Assembly: GCA_051530055.1 (NCBI GenBank)
Contig: CM121343.1
Span: 3,410,001 to 3,474,000, forward strand
Direction: 5' to 3'
Source: Neoechinorhynchus agilis
Lineage: Eukaryota; Acanthocephala
DNA: 64,000 bases
Shown here: positions 52,930 to 63,705 of the stretch, in pieces
Layout of the letters: the number at the start of each line of letters is the position of its first letter
Position numbering within the stretch: the stretch's first letter is position 1
Made by a program: the position numbers and the translations under genes
The notes under the pieces: generated by a model
The model's input: the letters and a program-made list of their open reading frames with translations, nothing else
Databases searched by the model: none
Told to the model about the DNA's origin: nothing

Positions 52930-54835
52930 TGTCGTTCTATTGCTTGCATCGAAGGATAAGCCCAAAGGGGGACCTGTGACCTTTCAAACAAGTTCTCGAT
53001 GCTTCTCCGCAATCGCTGACTTCGAATCCCATACCTCAGAATATGCAATATTATCGGCCGTTCACTCTTTCCCATCGTCCTCTTCTGGCGGAATAGACGG
53101 CTTGAACCCCTTTCATCTTCGAGACCTTGCTAGCACGTCGATTGATGCAGCTGGGGAAGGGTTGATAAAATCACTTGGCCAGCATACTCGCACGTTGCTT
53201 AGCGGTAAAATCACACCTTCGATAATATCCATCATTCGCAGAACGAAAATGATTGTGTTTTTTCGAAAGGACGCTAGGATGAGGTTCCATTGCAATTGGT
53301 TGTACTTTAGGCCGATTAGCTGCCAAGATTACCTACAAAATCACATCTCTTTCGTTGGTCGGCAAGCTCCTACTATTTTAACTCGGTGCTCATGTTTCTG
53401 GAGGAGTCAAATTAGCAGTCCATGCTGCAAGATGTCTTGTCGAACATGGCCTTGAGGATCCTTCCGCCATAGTTAAGCTAGACTTCGGGGGTGCCTTCAA
53501 TTCGATCAGCCGCGATGAAGTTATAAGCTGCATTGAAAAGGAGTTCTTGAGCTTATTACCATTCGTCGCGATGTGGTACCACAATGATTTGATATTTGGC
53601 GACAATGTGACAGCCTCTCGAGAAGGTGCTCAACAGGGTGACCCACTCAGTCTTATTCTGTTCGCATCTACTATCAATGAGCTAAGCGTCAGCATTTCTC
53701 CTCCTCTGGCTATTTGGTTTCTAGACGATTGCTGTATAGAAGGACCTATCACTGCCCTAACTCGTTCGCAAAAAAGGTGCCTTACTGGTATTGCTTCTAA
53801 AGTCTGAAAAATGCGAGCCTCTCCTCGATGATATATATAACCTAAAATGTGCGGAAATCCAACATCAATAATTTAATAAAATCGGCGGTAAAACAATCAA
53901 GTCAGTAAAGAAGCGGAGAAGCTGCTAAAATTGCCGAAACACGACGCCTACTTCATACTTCCACACTGCATTGCCCTCCTTCTTCACTGTACACCGTGCT
54001 GCCAAAGTGAAACCCTTGTCAGGTTCGACGAAGAGATCCGCTGCATAATGACCGGAACCTTCAATGTTGAACTTTCCGACTCGGCGTGGCGTCAAGCATC
54101 GCTCCCAATTTACTTGGGAGGTTTTGGTGTTCTACGCGTGACAAAAATAGCAATCCCAGCCTTTATCTCATTCGTGTTCAAAGTAAACAATTCGATCTAC
54201 CTGTCCCAACGGATACATCAATGCAAAAATGTTGCCGAGAGCACGTCTACTCGTTGCAGCAACAAAATGGTCCGGTTAGTAATACTGTCGATTGGTACTA
54301 AAATTGATGGCTGTTCCTTTGGTCTCGCTTCGGCACTGCGCTTAGCCCAATCCCAGCGACATTCAAATGCGGTGAAAAGACGGACAGCACAGGAACCCAC
54401 AGGATCAATTGTCCCAAAAAGATTCGCTACAACATGGTCAATACTCTAATTCGTAGGGCTTTGGTGGCGGCATTCCATCTCTCTCTCCTCGAGTCTATCG
54501 GTTTAAGCGAAGATGACTGGAAAAAGATCAAGAGACTTCATCTGTCCAAATACGATTACGAAGATCAACTTGTCCCTTACAGTTTAGTTGCAAAAAAGGG
54601 CAGATGACCGAAAAAGGGAGAAATTCAAATGCCTCGATCCGTTGCTCTAAAGTCTCAAAACCTATTCCCATTGTGATAATTAGTACGGTCGGACCAAGTA
54701 TCACAGAATCTTTAACCAAGATTGGAAAATGGTTGGTCCCAATAACAAAAATATAGGACCTTATGGCAGCCCACTTTTATCAGAGCATGAGCTGCGTGAT
54801 TCAGAAAGGGTATGCTGATGCATCCTCGAGACAAT
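52930..54835 (+). mobile_element. LINE (non-LTR retrotransposon), degraded but with most of the RT
   Basis: The element covers the thumb-side and palm regions of a LINE reverse transcriptase. SIADFESHTSEYAILSAVHS...SSSSGGIDGLNPFHLRDL is the fingers region. VKLDFGGAFNSISRDE is palm motif A, GAQQGDPLSLILFA motif B and WFLDDCC motif C (x-x-D-D). Downstream are YLGGFGVLRVTKIAIPAFIS, CPKKIRYNMVNTLIRRALVA and a decayed tail near 54,760-54,830 (FYQSMSCVIQKGYADAS). Frame changes occur near 53,330, 53,440, 53,800 and 54,450, so it is inactive. It belongs to the same broad type as the copies at 17 and 63.7 kb. Confidence 0.85.
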
Positions 54836-56011
54836 GGAGGATAAAGATTTTCCTTCGTTCCCATCTGATTTTTTTATAAATTGAAGAAAAATCAACGAAC
54901 TCAATTTCGCAACTTCAAAGCTTATATGTAGCAGGAGGTGGATTTTTTAATTCCATTTATTGATTTGATGACTGTGTATGTTAAGTTCCAAATGAAGTTA
55001 TCTTAAAAAATCATCATGTGGAGATTACCGGTAAAATCATTGATTTCGATAAAATAATTGCCTAGAATCTCAGGCAAAGATACTGCAGTGTCTAATTATT
55101 CATAAGTTCAACTAAAATGCCCCTAATTTTCATCGCAATTCAAATAAAAAAATTATGCGATTTCTCGGTGTTAAACATTTCACTCAGTATCCAATTGTTT
55201 TATTTTCCTTAAGAGTCTCAATGAGTTATACTTTGTTTTTAAAAAACGACAAATAATAGGACATTTTCGGTCAGGTCCATTAAAAAGTATAAATCGCATC
55301 GCCTTTGAATAAGGCGTGCTGTGCTCGTGGATTCTAAAAATGTTCTATTGTTTTAGATACATGACATCGAATGCAATTATCGAGGATTCGTCAGGGCTTC
55401 ACCTATGTGTTCCTGAGTGGAAGATCAATTGAATTTGATCTTTCCATTATAAAAGAACAAGGGATCCGAGGACGCTTAATCAAAGATCCGATTCACATTT
55501 CCATGGCAAAAATGGAAGTTGAGACGTTGGTGAGGATTGACGGTTGCAATGGTCGAAGTTCGCTGCTCGGTAGCCTCCGCTGATTCTGTATCACCGTAAT
55601 CCGAACAAAATGAATATAATTAGATATTTTCAAAGTCGTCAAGCAATGTCTCTTAGATACCATTCGCTCCGATTCTAATGCTTTCATTTCTGTTTAGATC
55701 AGACATCACGACTTATGCGGATCAAAATGTAAATCTTGCTCATATCCAGGAATGTCGACGGGTAAAAAACGAGAAATGAGATGCCTAATGAGATCTTAAA
55801 CTCATTATTTATACTTCGAAAGACTTGGTGTTCATTTTGGAGCACGAGTACGATGGGATTTCATCACTAGTGAAGCCTTTGATCGCTTTTAAAACGCTAT
55901 CCACGGTCAACAGCAGCCGTTCGGCGGCATTATTGCATAGTAAAAGTCTATAATTATTATTATCGATTTATCTGGCTCGTTTTAGACATTTTAAGATAAT
56001 TTTTATTTTGG
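54836..56011. other. Spacer with a dispersed repeat copy
   Basis: 55,373-55,600 is the partner of the repeat at 46,540-46,900. The rest is AT-rich with no supportable gene. Confidence 0.4.
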
Positions 56012-57302
56012 ATGTCTTCCAATTACATCCTCAGGTTGATAAATGGGTCTATTCCGCGTTTAAGAAAATCATATACAATTCGAGTTGATGGACGTTGCGA
56101 TTCACGATTCAAGGATAATGTGTTTTTGAGAAATCTCAAAAGCAAATCATGGTCGATAGTAATCGCTGATCAGACACCTATTGATTCCACAATGAACGTA
56201 ATTGATTTTCCTTTAAAATCAAAGACTGCCGTCATAGCACTTGAACAACAGAAAGGAAAGGGACGTAAAAAAGAAAGCCAATGGCAGTCTCCAATCGGAT
56301 CTCTGTCACTGACAATATCAGATCTTTATCGACAGGGTGACGGATCTCCGTTTGCTTACCCTAAGAATTTGCCAGCGCTGCAACTAATGTGCGGCCTGGT
56401 TGTTTATGAAGCGATATGTCAGGTGTCTAAGGGAATGGACGGAAAGATTACTTTAAAGTGGCCCAACGATGTCTTGTTGGCCGGGAAAAAAGTTGCAGGA
56501 GTACTCTCAACCGCTGAAGTGATTGGTGCCCAATGTCAGGTACGTTTTTTCGTTGATTTTACACTTCACGCAAAACATCGTCTTTCAATTTCACGGAGAG
56601 CATTTCAATTTTGGGAGTCATATCCTCGAAGCTTTTTCGAAATATTAACGGGTGGTGAACAAGATTCCTTTATTATTTTGAAATATTGTACGAGGAAGTC
56701 TCGCCTCATCAGTCATTGCTGTAGGTTTTTTCAATAAAAAGAATCTTTAACCGGGGGGATAATGTTCGCCACCCCGAATGATCTTCTTGATATGACTTCT
56801 TCGAAATGATTATATTAAACCTCGAGGGATAGAGTTGGAGATGTAACGAAATGGATCTACTTTTTAGGTATCTATTGGTATTGGCATGAACGTGCTCAAC
56901 ACATTTACCGATGAGAAGAACATTGGTAAACAAGCTGCTTCACTCTGTGAACACGTTCAATGTTCATTGGACCTGATAGAACGGATATGCGCTGAGCTAT
57001 TGAACAGCTACGACCGTTGGTCTGTAAAGGTCGAAAGTGAGCGTTCAATGGGATCTATAATGCGTGACTTTGAACGTAAATGGACGTATTCAAAGAATGA
57101 CAGAGTCAAAATCATTGACGAGACGAATAATGGGATTTCAGGTCGCGTAATTGGCTTAGATGGAATCGGTAGACTAAAAGTGCTTACATCAGCCGGAAGT
57201 GATCTCATTGACAATTTGGAGATATTGGTGGATGCGGAGAAATACACGACATTGAAGGAAGGGGATGTTACAACGCTGTTGAAACATCGCCGCAATTTCT
57301 GA
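56012..57302 (+). CDS. HLCS: Biotin-protein ligase / holocarboxylase synthetase
   Basis: Attaches biotin to carboxylases. Exon 1 (56,012 to about 56,539) starts MSSNYILRLINGSIPRLRKS and contains the biotinyl-AMP loop EQQKGKGRKKESQWQSPIGS (family GRGRxxxxW) and the core motif ITLKWPNDVLLAGKKVAGVL. It ends at CAG|GTACGT. Exon 2 (56,869-57,302) resumes with VSIGIGMNVLNTFTDEKNIG and ends with the C-terminal SH3-like domain (NDRVKIIDETNNGISGRVIG, LDGIGRLKVLTSAGSDLIDN). The protein is about 320 residues, so it has the catalytic core without the long N-terminal extension of vertebrate HLCS. The intron is 329 nt, larger than most here because it contains a hairpin-element relic (about 56,640-56,790). 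Confidence 0.92.
56640..56790. repeat. Relic of the foldback family in the HLCS intron
   Basis: It contains TTTCGAAATATT, TTTGAAATATTGTACGAGGAAG, CTCGCCTCATCAGTCATTG and GGGGGGATAATG. These recall the core and end words of the elements at 29.7 kb and 61.3 kb (TCGAAATATTTC, GGAGGCGAGG, TCAGTCATTG, GGTGATAATAATCCC). The palindrome is decayed and no direct repeat was found. Confidence 0.45.
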
Positions 57303-57909
57303 TAAGTTTGGTTGGTGGTAGCGTGAAAAAGGCCCATTTTTCGCAGTAGCAAGTTTTCTGGTGGCACACTGTGGTGTTGCCACCGCGCCATAACAATTAC
57401 CCTTGTTGTCAACGGTGTGTGTGTAGTCAATACGTCAGTCTCCTCGGCGCAAGAGATGTTGCTCGTCGTGCAAGAGCTTCCCTTATGTGCCTCGAACTCT
57501 TCACAGTTCTCGGGAGGTATTCATGTATACATCCTCCCTTCCGTCGTCTTGGATGGAACTGCTTGGATAGAGGGCGTTGGTGTTTTAAGTTACACTTTAG
57601 CTGGTCTCTTCGTTACACCTTGTTGTTGCTGTTGTTGTTTTGAGTGACTCGTCGTCGTCGTCCACAGTGAACCCGACCGGACTCGGCCGCGCCCATCCAC
57701 ACTCATGTACGCGAGTGCACTCGTGTTCGCGACGTGCATTCGTCAACGAATTCGTGTCTTGGCGGCTGCGCTTGCTCCCATGCCGTGGTTTTTGTCTCGT
57801 TGCACTCGTTCTCACATTTACCCAAGCGCTCCCTGATCTGTTGTAATGTGCTTAATATGCCGCCATCTCGCTTCTCTCCCTCCTCTCGCTATAGACAGTG
57901 CAGCAGGAA
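57303..57909 (+). promoter_or_regulatory. GC-rich 5' region of the basigin-like gene
   Basis: Between the HLCS stop and the basigin start the sequence is richer in C, G and CpG than the surroundings, with trinucleotide runs (GTTGTTGCTGTTGTTGTT; GTCGTCGTCGTCC). It is presumably promoter and 5' UTR. Several overlapping ORFs here are low-complexity (CCCCCC) and are not considered genes. Confidence 0.4.
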
Positions 57910-60366
57910 ATGGGTCCGATGCTTCTACTTTTCATTCTCAAATGCTCCATAACCCTTGCTCATGTCCAAGCAGACAATGCTTCATGGGAGTGCCAAATCG
58001 GATACAGGGCAGAAGTGTCCATCACTAGCGACAATTTCGCTAATCTATCCGATATCGAATGGCGACGAAATAATGACGTAATCAAACTCAATGATCCTTA
58101 TTACCATGTTAGCATTGTTCCCGAAAACAATACGAGCTCTTTAACTATTCAACGAGTAGTCAGCACCGACTTTGACGTAGATCGTAGAGATCCATTCGAG
58201 TAGTTTTTTTGTCGTTCCATTTTTTTCTAAATGGAACCTGCGAAGTAAGGAATTGGACTTTCAGTGCTACTACCAACGATGGCAAACGAGTCGTTCATGA
58301 TTTCGGACCAATACGACAACTACCGTCCGTTGAAGGATTCATCCCAGACAACTCCGATAAGGTTACGAGATCATCCATTTCTAAAACAGACGGATCTCCT
58401 TTAACTCTTCAATGTAAAATAAGTGTCGGTTTGAATAGCACTGTTTTACCCACAACAATAAGCTGGTTTGTCCAAAAAGAAGGTGCCCACGATTACGTAC
58501 CTTTCAACGGCAATCTCACTACTACAACTTACCAAAATGATACACTCAATATCGATCAACTAAAGAATAGTGACCGTGGAAGTTATAATTGTTTTATGCA
58601 ATACATTACTCAGGACCATAGCCTCAACTCTTCCATGAGTACATACCTACGAGTCAAAAGTAAGGCGTTTTAAATGGGGAAATCATTTCGCTTTCACATC
58701 CCATCGAACGTTTCACTTTTAGTAATAACATTATAGCGGAACATCAAAATATAAAAATTCAATGCTGACTTATTAAATTATTAGCTCGTCTGTCCATTTG
58801 GACTAGAATAGCCATTTTTGTATTTACGTTCTTAAAATGAACTTATTTTGCATTTGCGAAGATTCTTTTCAAAAATTTTGCTTTTAAAATTGGACAGATT
58901 TCAGGTTCACATCATGCAACCAAGAATTTCGACCATTTTTTCTGTTCCATTCCATAAAATTGAGTCTCCAATTTTTCAGAAACAACCATTTTTATCTGCC
59001 GTTTTCTGTTCCTCGCCGTTGATATTTTTATATCTCCTGAAAGTTTTAGTGTAATTTGAAATTTCTACGCTCGCATTCAGAGGATTTTAGTCGTTTAAGG
59101 ATAATGTGAAATTATAATTTTGGTGAGTTCCATGCGTCACATGAGTTTATCTCAGGTTGAAATCGAGTATTAAACCTTTAGTTTCAGTATGCAGCATTTG
59201 TAAGTTAATCTTAGTGTCACTTTGATAAGGTTTAACATTTCGTTGAGTTAAAGAAATCGTACACGTGCCGAGCATGTGATACTTTTCGTCCGACACCAGT
59301 GTTAGATTTCGCTCTTTAAATTCCTCAGGTGAACCCAATAAAGAGGAAGTTAAACCATGTTATTAGATCGCAAACTTTCTAGATTTCTCTCCAATATAAA
59401 CTATTATAGATGCCGTCAATTAGTACAGTTTTAAGGTTTACTCTTAAGAATAGCTTGATCATTTTTTTGCAGTTATCACTCGTCTCTAAATATTTGTTTT
59501 AAAGACCATTACATAGCAATTGTAGATTTTTGCATACAATACTTAACAATCGTAGTCACGTCTGAAAGTACATTCAGATATCACAAGAACTGCTTCCGAT
59601 GAATAGCACACACACACATTGTTGCGGTTCTAAATACGTTTTTACCAAGAAAAGATTTTCCTCAAGTCATTTGGATTATTAGTACTTTCATACGATACAT
59701 AACTAATGAATTTAGACTTATTAAAGCGATGCTTTTAGATGGAAATTTTTATTTTATTTAGGTAAATACGGAGCGCTGTGGCCTTTTATTGGCATTATAG
59801 CCGAAGTTGTATTGCTGGTGGCCCTCATATTGGTATGCGAGCGACGTCAAAAGAAGAAGCATGAGGATATATCTCCGGACGAAGAGAGATTATCCGGCAA
59901 GGACGACAAAGAAAGCTCTGACCAATTGTAAGTGGGTTTTTCAGTTTAAGATTGTGAAATTTTAAGCCTTTTCCCTGATATTTTGTAACTATATTCCATT
60001 TAAAACAGTGGACCATTTGCTCGAAGACGTCAAATGCGACGAAGTGGGGCTAGTGCCACTCACGATACACCAAGAAGTCCCATCAGCGGTGGTAATGTTG
60101 AATCAACGAGTAAGCGCCAGCAGTAGAAGCAAGCAGCGCACGAGTATCAGCACCCGAATCGCCAATGAGAGCAACGCACAACATTAGTAGACTGCATGCT
60201 TGCGCGCGTAGTTTGTTGGGCTTGAAAGGAACGGGTTGCATGGTCGTTTTAAATTTAGATCTCAATACTAATACATCTTCATCTTTTTAGAGTGCTGAAG
60301 AACACACCAAACGAGTTCAAGGATTTTCAATTGACGAAACGACAATCATCCCCGCAGTCCGCATGA
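57910..60366 (+). CDS. BSG-like: Basigin/neuroplastin-like immunoglobulin membrane protein
   Basis: Basigin (CD147) is a two-Ig-domain type I membrane glycoprotein and chaperone of monocarboxylate transporters. The ATG at 57,910 gives the signal peptide MGPMLLLFILKCSITLAHVQ. Ig domain 1 has ASWECQIGYRAEVSIT and IEWRRNNDVIKLNDP, and continues after an unclear join at about 58,165-58,242 with GTCEVRNWTFSATTNDG. Ig domain 2 has LTLQCKISVGLNS, TISWFVQKEG and DRGSYNCFMQYITQ. A ~1.1-kb intron (from about 58,662) precedes the membrane exon at about 59,761, KYGALWPFIGIIAEVVLLVA, with the Glu inside the membrane that is the hallmark of the family, then LILVCERRQKKK. The tail reads ARRRQMRRSGASATHDTPRS. 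It ends either at TAG 60,124 (STSKRQQ) or, if the GTAAGC donor at ~60,110 is used, in the exon ending at 60,366 (LKNTPNEFKDFQLTKR). Several N-glycosylation sites are visible. Confidence 0.85.
58680..59756. other. Large basigin intron, no feature seen
   Basis: About 1.1 kb of AT-rich sequence inside the basigin-like gene. No exon, repeat shared with other regions, or hairpin was recognised. A CACACACA run lies near 59,610. Confidence 0.4.
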
Positions 60367-60514
60367 ACACTTGTGCGCTTGACTTAGTTATATACCAACA
60401 CAAAATGTGTGTTTGATTGTCACAATGGTTTCGCCTCCACAATTCCTGTAATAATTTGATATTTCAGTCTTCGTGTGCTTTCTCGAATGAAGCTTAGAGT
60501 TCCTTGCATTTCAG

Positions 60515-62995
60515 ATGACACTGCTCACCTCGAAGGGCAGGGAAGGTCAAGAAAGTTCTTCCCATTTTAGAAAGGTAAAACAAATGACTTCTGAGGATTA
60601 CAAAATCCACCAGGCAAGGATGAGAAAAGAAATGGCTGAAAAGGAAAGACAAAAGCGCCTATTGGAAGCAATTAGATTGAAAGAGGAGCGTTGGAGAAAC
60701 AATTACAACAATGCTGCAATAAATAATGCTCATAATAACAAGATAGCGGCAAGCAAACGAGATGCGAACGAGCGGCGAGTAGCAGCATTTGAGCGCAAAC
60801 GGCAACAGGATGAAGAACAACGAAAAAGAAGAGAGGCCCTTAAATTAAAACAAGGAGCTAGACAAGTAGCGGCCGTTCGTTCACCTCAATATTCCGCAAT
60901 GACCAATCGTCACAATGGTAAGTAGAATTTGTACATTGTTTCCGTCAGTGAAGAGAATCCTAGATGTTAAATTTAAAGCGTCGCGTGAAATGGGCGATAT
61001 TCCTACATACATGCAGCCCACCGCATCTACTAGAGTTTATTCCAGAGTGAATGGCTCCGCTTCAAGAAGACAAAACGTTACTGACTTTTGCTGTCATAAG
61101 GCCACTTGTTTATCCAGTATGCATTCGATGTCGTCGAGTGCATGATTGGTTGTTGTCAAATTGCATGATCTTCACTTATTTCGAGTATAGAGCAAAAGTC
61201 ACTCATCTTAATTCATGTTTTTTAAGAGCGTTATTTACAAGATTAAGAATTTTAATAGAAAATATCCATAATGGTCTTGTTTACTCGTATTTACAATTTT
61301 TAGCATTGTGATATTTTAAAAAATGAATCATCGATAGGGAAAATCCTTCGGGGTGATAATAATCCCGGTAATAGCACATTTGATTTTGATTTATTGGAAA
61401 TATTTCGCAGAGGAGGTAACCTCCTCGCGTGTAAAACTTACCAACAATGACTGATGAGACGAGGTCACTTCGAAATATTTCCAATAAATCAAAATCAAAT
61501 GTGTTATCACCGGCGCATTATCATCACCAAAATAATAAAAAAATGAATGTTATTCGTCCATTTTAAATGTATATTAAAAATACTTGAAGTTTTTTGATCC
61601 ATCGTCGAATTCAAAAGTCCACTAATCTATATAGTTTCCCCGACACTCATCAGAAATACAAACATTACATCGTTTTCCTGTGGATTGGATCTTATCGGGA
61701 AACACGTCCGGGTTTCGCAATTTTAAACTGATCCGTTCGCTTTATTTTAAATGATAAACCTTGTGAGGAAATGTCCGAGTTATCCAAGAGGTGAAATATG
61801 TCGGGGAAACTATATAGATTTTGAAACTACCAATAGAAAGTCTTTTTCCCCTGAAGATAATAATTTTGAATACAACTTAATGTCTTTTAGTCATTTCATA
61901 GAAAATCAAGCAGCTCAAAAATCACATTAAGACTTGTATAACATCTTTGTTCTCTGTCATTCTCTTCAAAAAAAGAATTTGCTTTGATTTAAATTTCGGT
62001 CGTGTAGTTTTTTTCTTCGCCTTTTGTGTTTGTGTGTTCGTCTAACTCTATTTTATTATTTAGATTTGAACGTATCGAGTGTTGGTAACTGTATATCTAA
62101 CGGCACCAATGGAAACGTTGATGATTTCCGTAAATCTGCCATTTGCAAACAATTGCGTCCGTTATCTGCTCGTTTACAACAAACGATAGACCGTCTGTCA
62201 ATGCCAAAAAGATTGACAGGTAATGCAGTTAGAACAAGATCAAATCAATCTCAATCAATGCACCCGTGTTTATCGACCCGAGCTACAATGAGTAGTCTTA
62301 CGATAGCAAGGAACGATAGAAGAAATCTGAAGCCCCAGTGTACTTCATCACCCCAGCGTGTTCCATCATCATCATCCAGAACGCAAAAGCCAACGACTCT
62401 GTCAGTGACAAAGGCACGCAGTAGCTATTCATCATCTAGTGACCTGGAGATTGTTGATGAGCAAAAAGTTAACCGAGAGCACGAGGAGAAGTGTCCATTC
62501 AATGATTCGATCATTGAGCCTCGACAAAACGCTCAATATTTAGCAGAAAAACTCGCAGACGAGGAACGTCGAGCGGAATGTGAGCGATCAAGGATCGCTG
62601 CTGAAAACAAACGTAAAGAACGACTTGCAGCTGATGAAAAGGAGAGAGAAGAGCGCAGGCAGAAGCTTAATGCGATTCTTAAAAGTGCTGGAAGTAATCT
62701 TGATTCCATTGATAAGAGTAGCTCGTCCAGCAGTAGAGAAGATAGTAGCTCGGAGGATGCTTCAACTGCGAGCATCCTTGAGCGTATACTCGGTCGATCT
62801 TCCGGTGCATTTGGTACTACTTTAGCAGATGATGTGCCAACTACCGTTTGTCCAGATAGTAGTAGTAGTAATGCTGATAATTGTGAATTTACTAGCACAA
62901 TTGAAGATGGCAAGCAACAAAATTCTCCAGTTCCCGGTGATAGATCTACGATAACTGATGGTACTCTCATCGATCGCCTTAGCTTAATGTCGTAA
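60515..62995 (+). CDS. MAP7-like: MAP7/ensconsin-like microtubule-associated protein
   Basis: MAP7 family proteins bind microtubules and recruit kinesin-1. Exon 1 (ATG 60,515, directly after a TTTCAG acceptor-like site) encodes a charged coiled coil: RKEMAEKERQKRLLEAIRLK, EERWRNNYNN, ERKRQQDEEQRKRREALKLK. This corresponds to the N-terminal microtubule-binding region. It ends AAT G|GTAAGT at about 60,917. The second exon (about 62,064-62,995) joins in phase as D-LNVSSVGNC and has a Ser-rich middle (VPSSSSRTQKPTTLSVTKAR). The C-terminal MAP7 domain is LAEKLADEERRAECERSRIA, ENKRKERLAADEKEREERRQ and KLNAILKSAG (family ...ERKKRLEEIMKRTR). The end is Ser/Asp-rich. The 1.15-kb intron is exceptional here and contains a foldback element. 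Further alternative exons could exist in it. Confidence 0.75.
61318..61548. repeat. Single foldback element with 11-bp direct repeats (MAP7-like intron)
   Basis: Element 61,329-61,537 (209 bp) is flanked by AAAAAATGAAT at 61,318-61,328 and 61,538-61,548. The arms are GGTAATAGCACATTTGATTT...TTTATTGGAAATATTTCG and the complement ending ...CAAATGTGTTATCACCGG. Its termini CATCGATAGGGAAAATCCTT (left) and ATCACCAAAATAAT (right) match those of the amplified array at 29,692-31,033, making it the unamplified form of that family. Confidence 0.9.
61549..62023. other. Intron sequence with a dispersed repeat fragment
   Basis: 61,772-61,840 (TTATCCAAGAGGTGAAATATGTCGG, GAAACTACCAA) matches 48,668-48,770 in part. 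The rest of the MAP7-like intron shows nothing further. Confidence 0.4.
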
Positions 62996-63269
62996 TACGT
63001 TTGTCGTTCCCTTGTAATTTCGCGAGTGTTCAATTGGAGAATGAAACGCGGAATGTCCGAACGTTGAAGATTGCACATATTGTGCCACTTTACGTGGGGT
63101 TTTATCGCGCCATCAATAAATTTCATTCTTTTGTTTACTCGTCAATGATGCCGATTCCGTATTCTTCAATATGGAACATTTAGACCCGTGGGAAATGTGA
63201 TCTAAAAAGTTATGAAAGGAACTACAAAAAATATGCCATTAGGAAATCATTAATTTCTTTTATATTGAT

Positions 63270-63515
63270 GGCAATTTCGCCGGTCAGAGAAGTGATGTTA
63301 CCACCTAAACTCGGATGAAACGTTAAGAGTTCGTACATCTCTCCGGATCCTCAGGGAGACGGGACTCATCGGTGAGTTTTCTCCCTTCAGCGGTATTTCG
63401 TCCCTTTGGCTGTGCATCATTGGCGATTGTGGATTCGAACCCTTGACCCTGAAACAGGGATCCGGGGCACAAGTCCACTGGACCACCTCCACACAACTAC
63501 GAAATGTACAAACCC
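63270..63515 (-). mobile_element. tRNA-derived SINE, best-preserved copy
   Basis: On the minus strand the head reads ...GGTGGTCCAGTGGACTTG...GGGTTCGAATCC..., with a box A matching TRGYNNARNNG (TGGTCCAGTGG) and a perfect box B (GGTTCGAATCC). The tRNA-unrelated body follows (GGGACGAAATACCGC, GAAAACTCACCGATGAGTCC, GGATCC, GTACGAACTCTTAACG, GGTAACATCACTTCTCTGAC). It is the parent-like form of the tandem units at 42.6-44.7 kb. The pairing beyond the D- and T-arms is poor, so it is not a functional tRNA. Confidence 0.85.
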
Positions 63516-63604
63516 AGCTGACGAAATCGGTTTGCTCGACCGAATGTCTTTATTATTTGTTGATTTTGTCAGCTTTTTTTCTTCACCGGATGTATATTGA
63601 TGCG

Positions 63605-63705
63605 CATTAGCAATTTCGCCGGTCGGAGGAACTTTGTTTTTTACATCAGAGAAGTGATGTTACCACTTTGACTCGGATGAGACGTTAAGAGTTAGTAATC
63701 CGGAG
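63605..63705 (-). mobile_element. SINE tail fragment
   Basis: A second copy of the SINE body end (AGCAATTTCGCCGGTCGG, AGAGAAGTGATGTTACCAC, CTCGGATGAGACGTTAAGAG, ATCCGGAGAGG) without a tRNA head. It is cut at about 63,705, where the LINE begins. Confidence 0.75.

Noticed and set aside
57371-57952. Overlapping 60-90 aa ORFs before basigin
   Set aside because: Low-complexity readings of a GC- and trinucleotide-rich 5' region in several frames, none with a family match.
62533-63126. 197 aa minus-strand ORF rich in Ser and Leu
   Set aside because: It is the antisense shadow of the Arg/Glu/Ser-rich MAP7-like exon.
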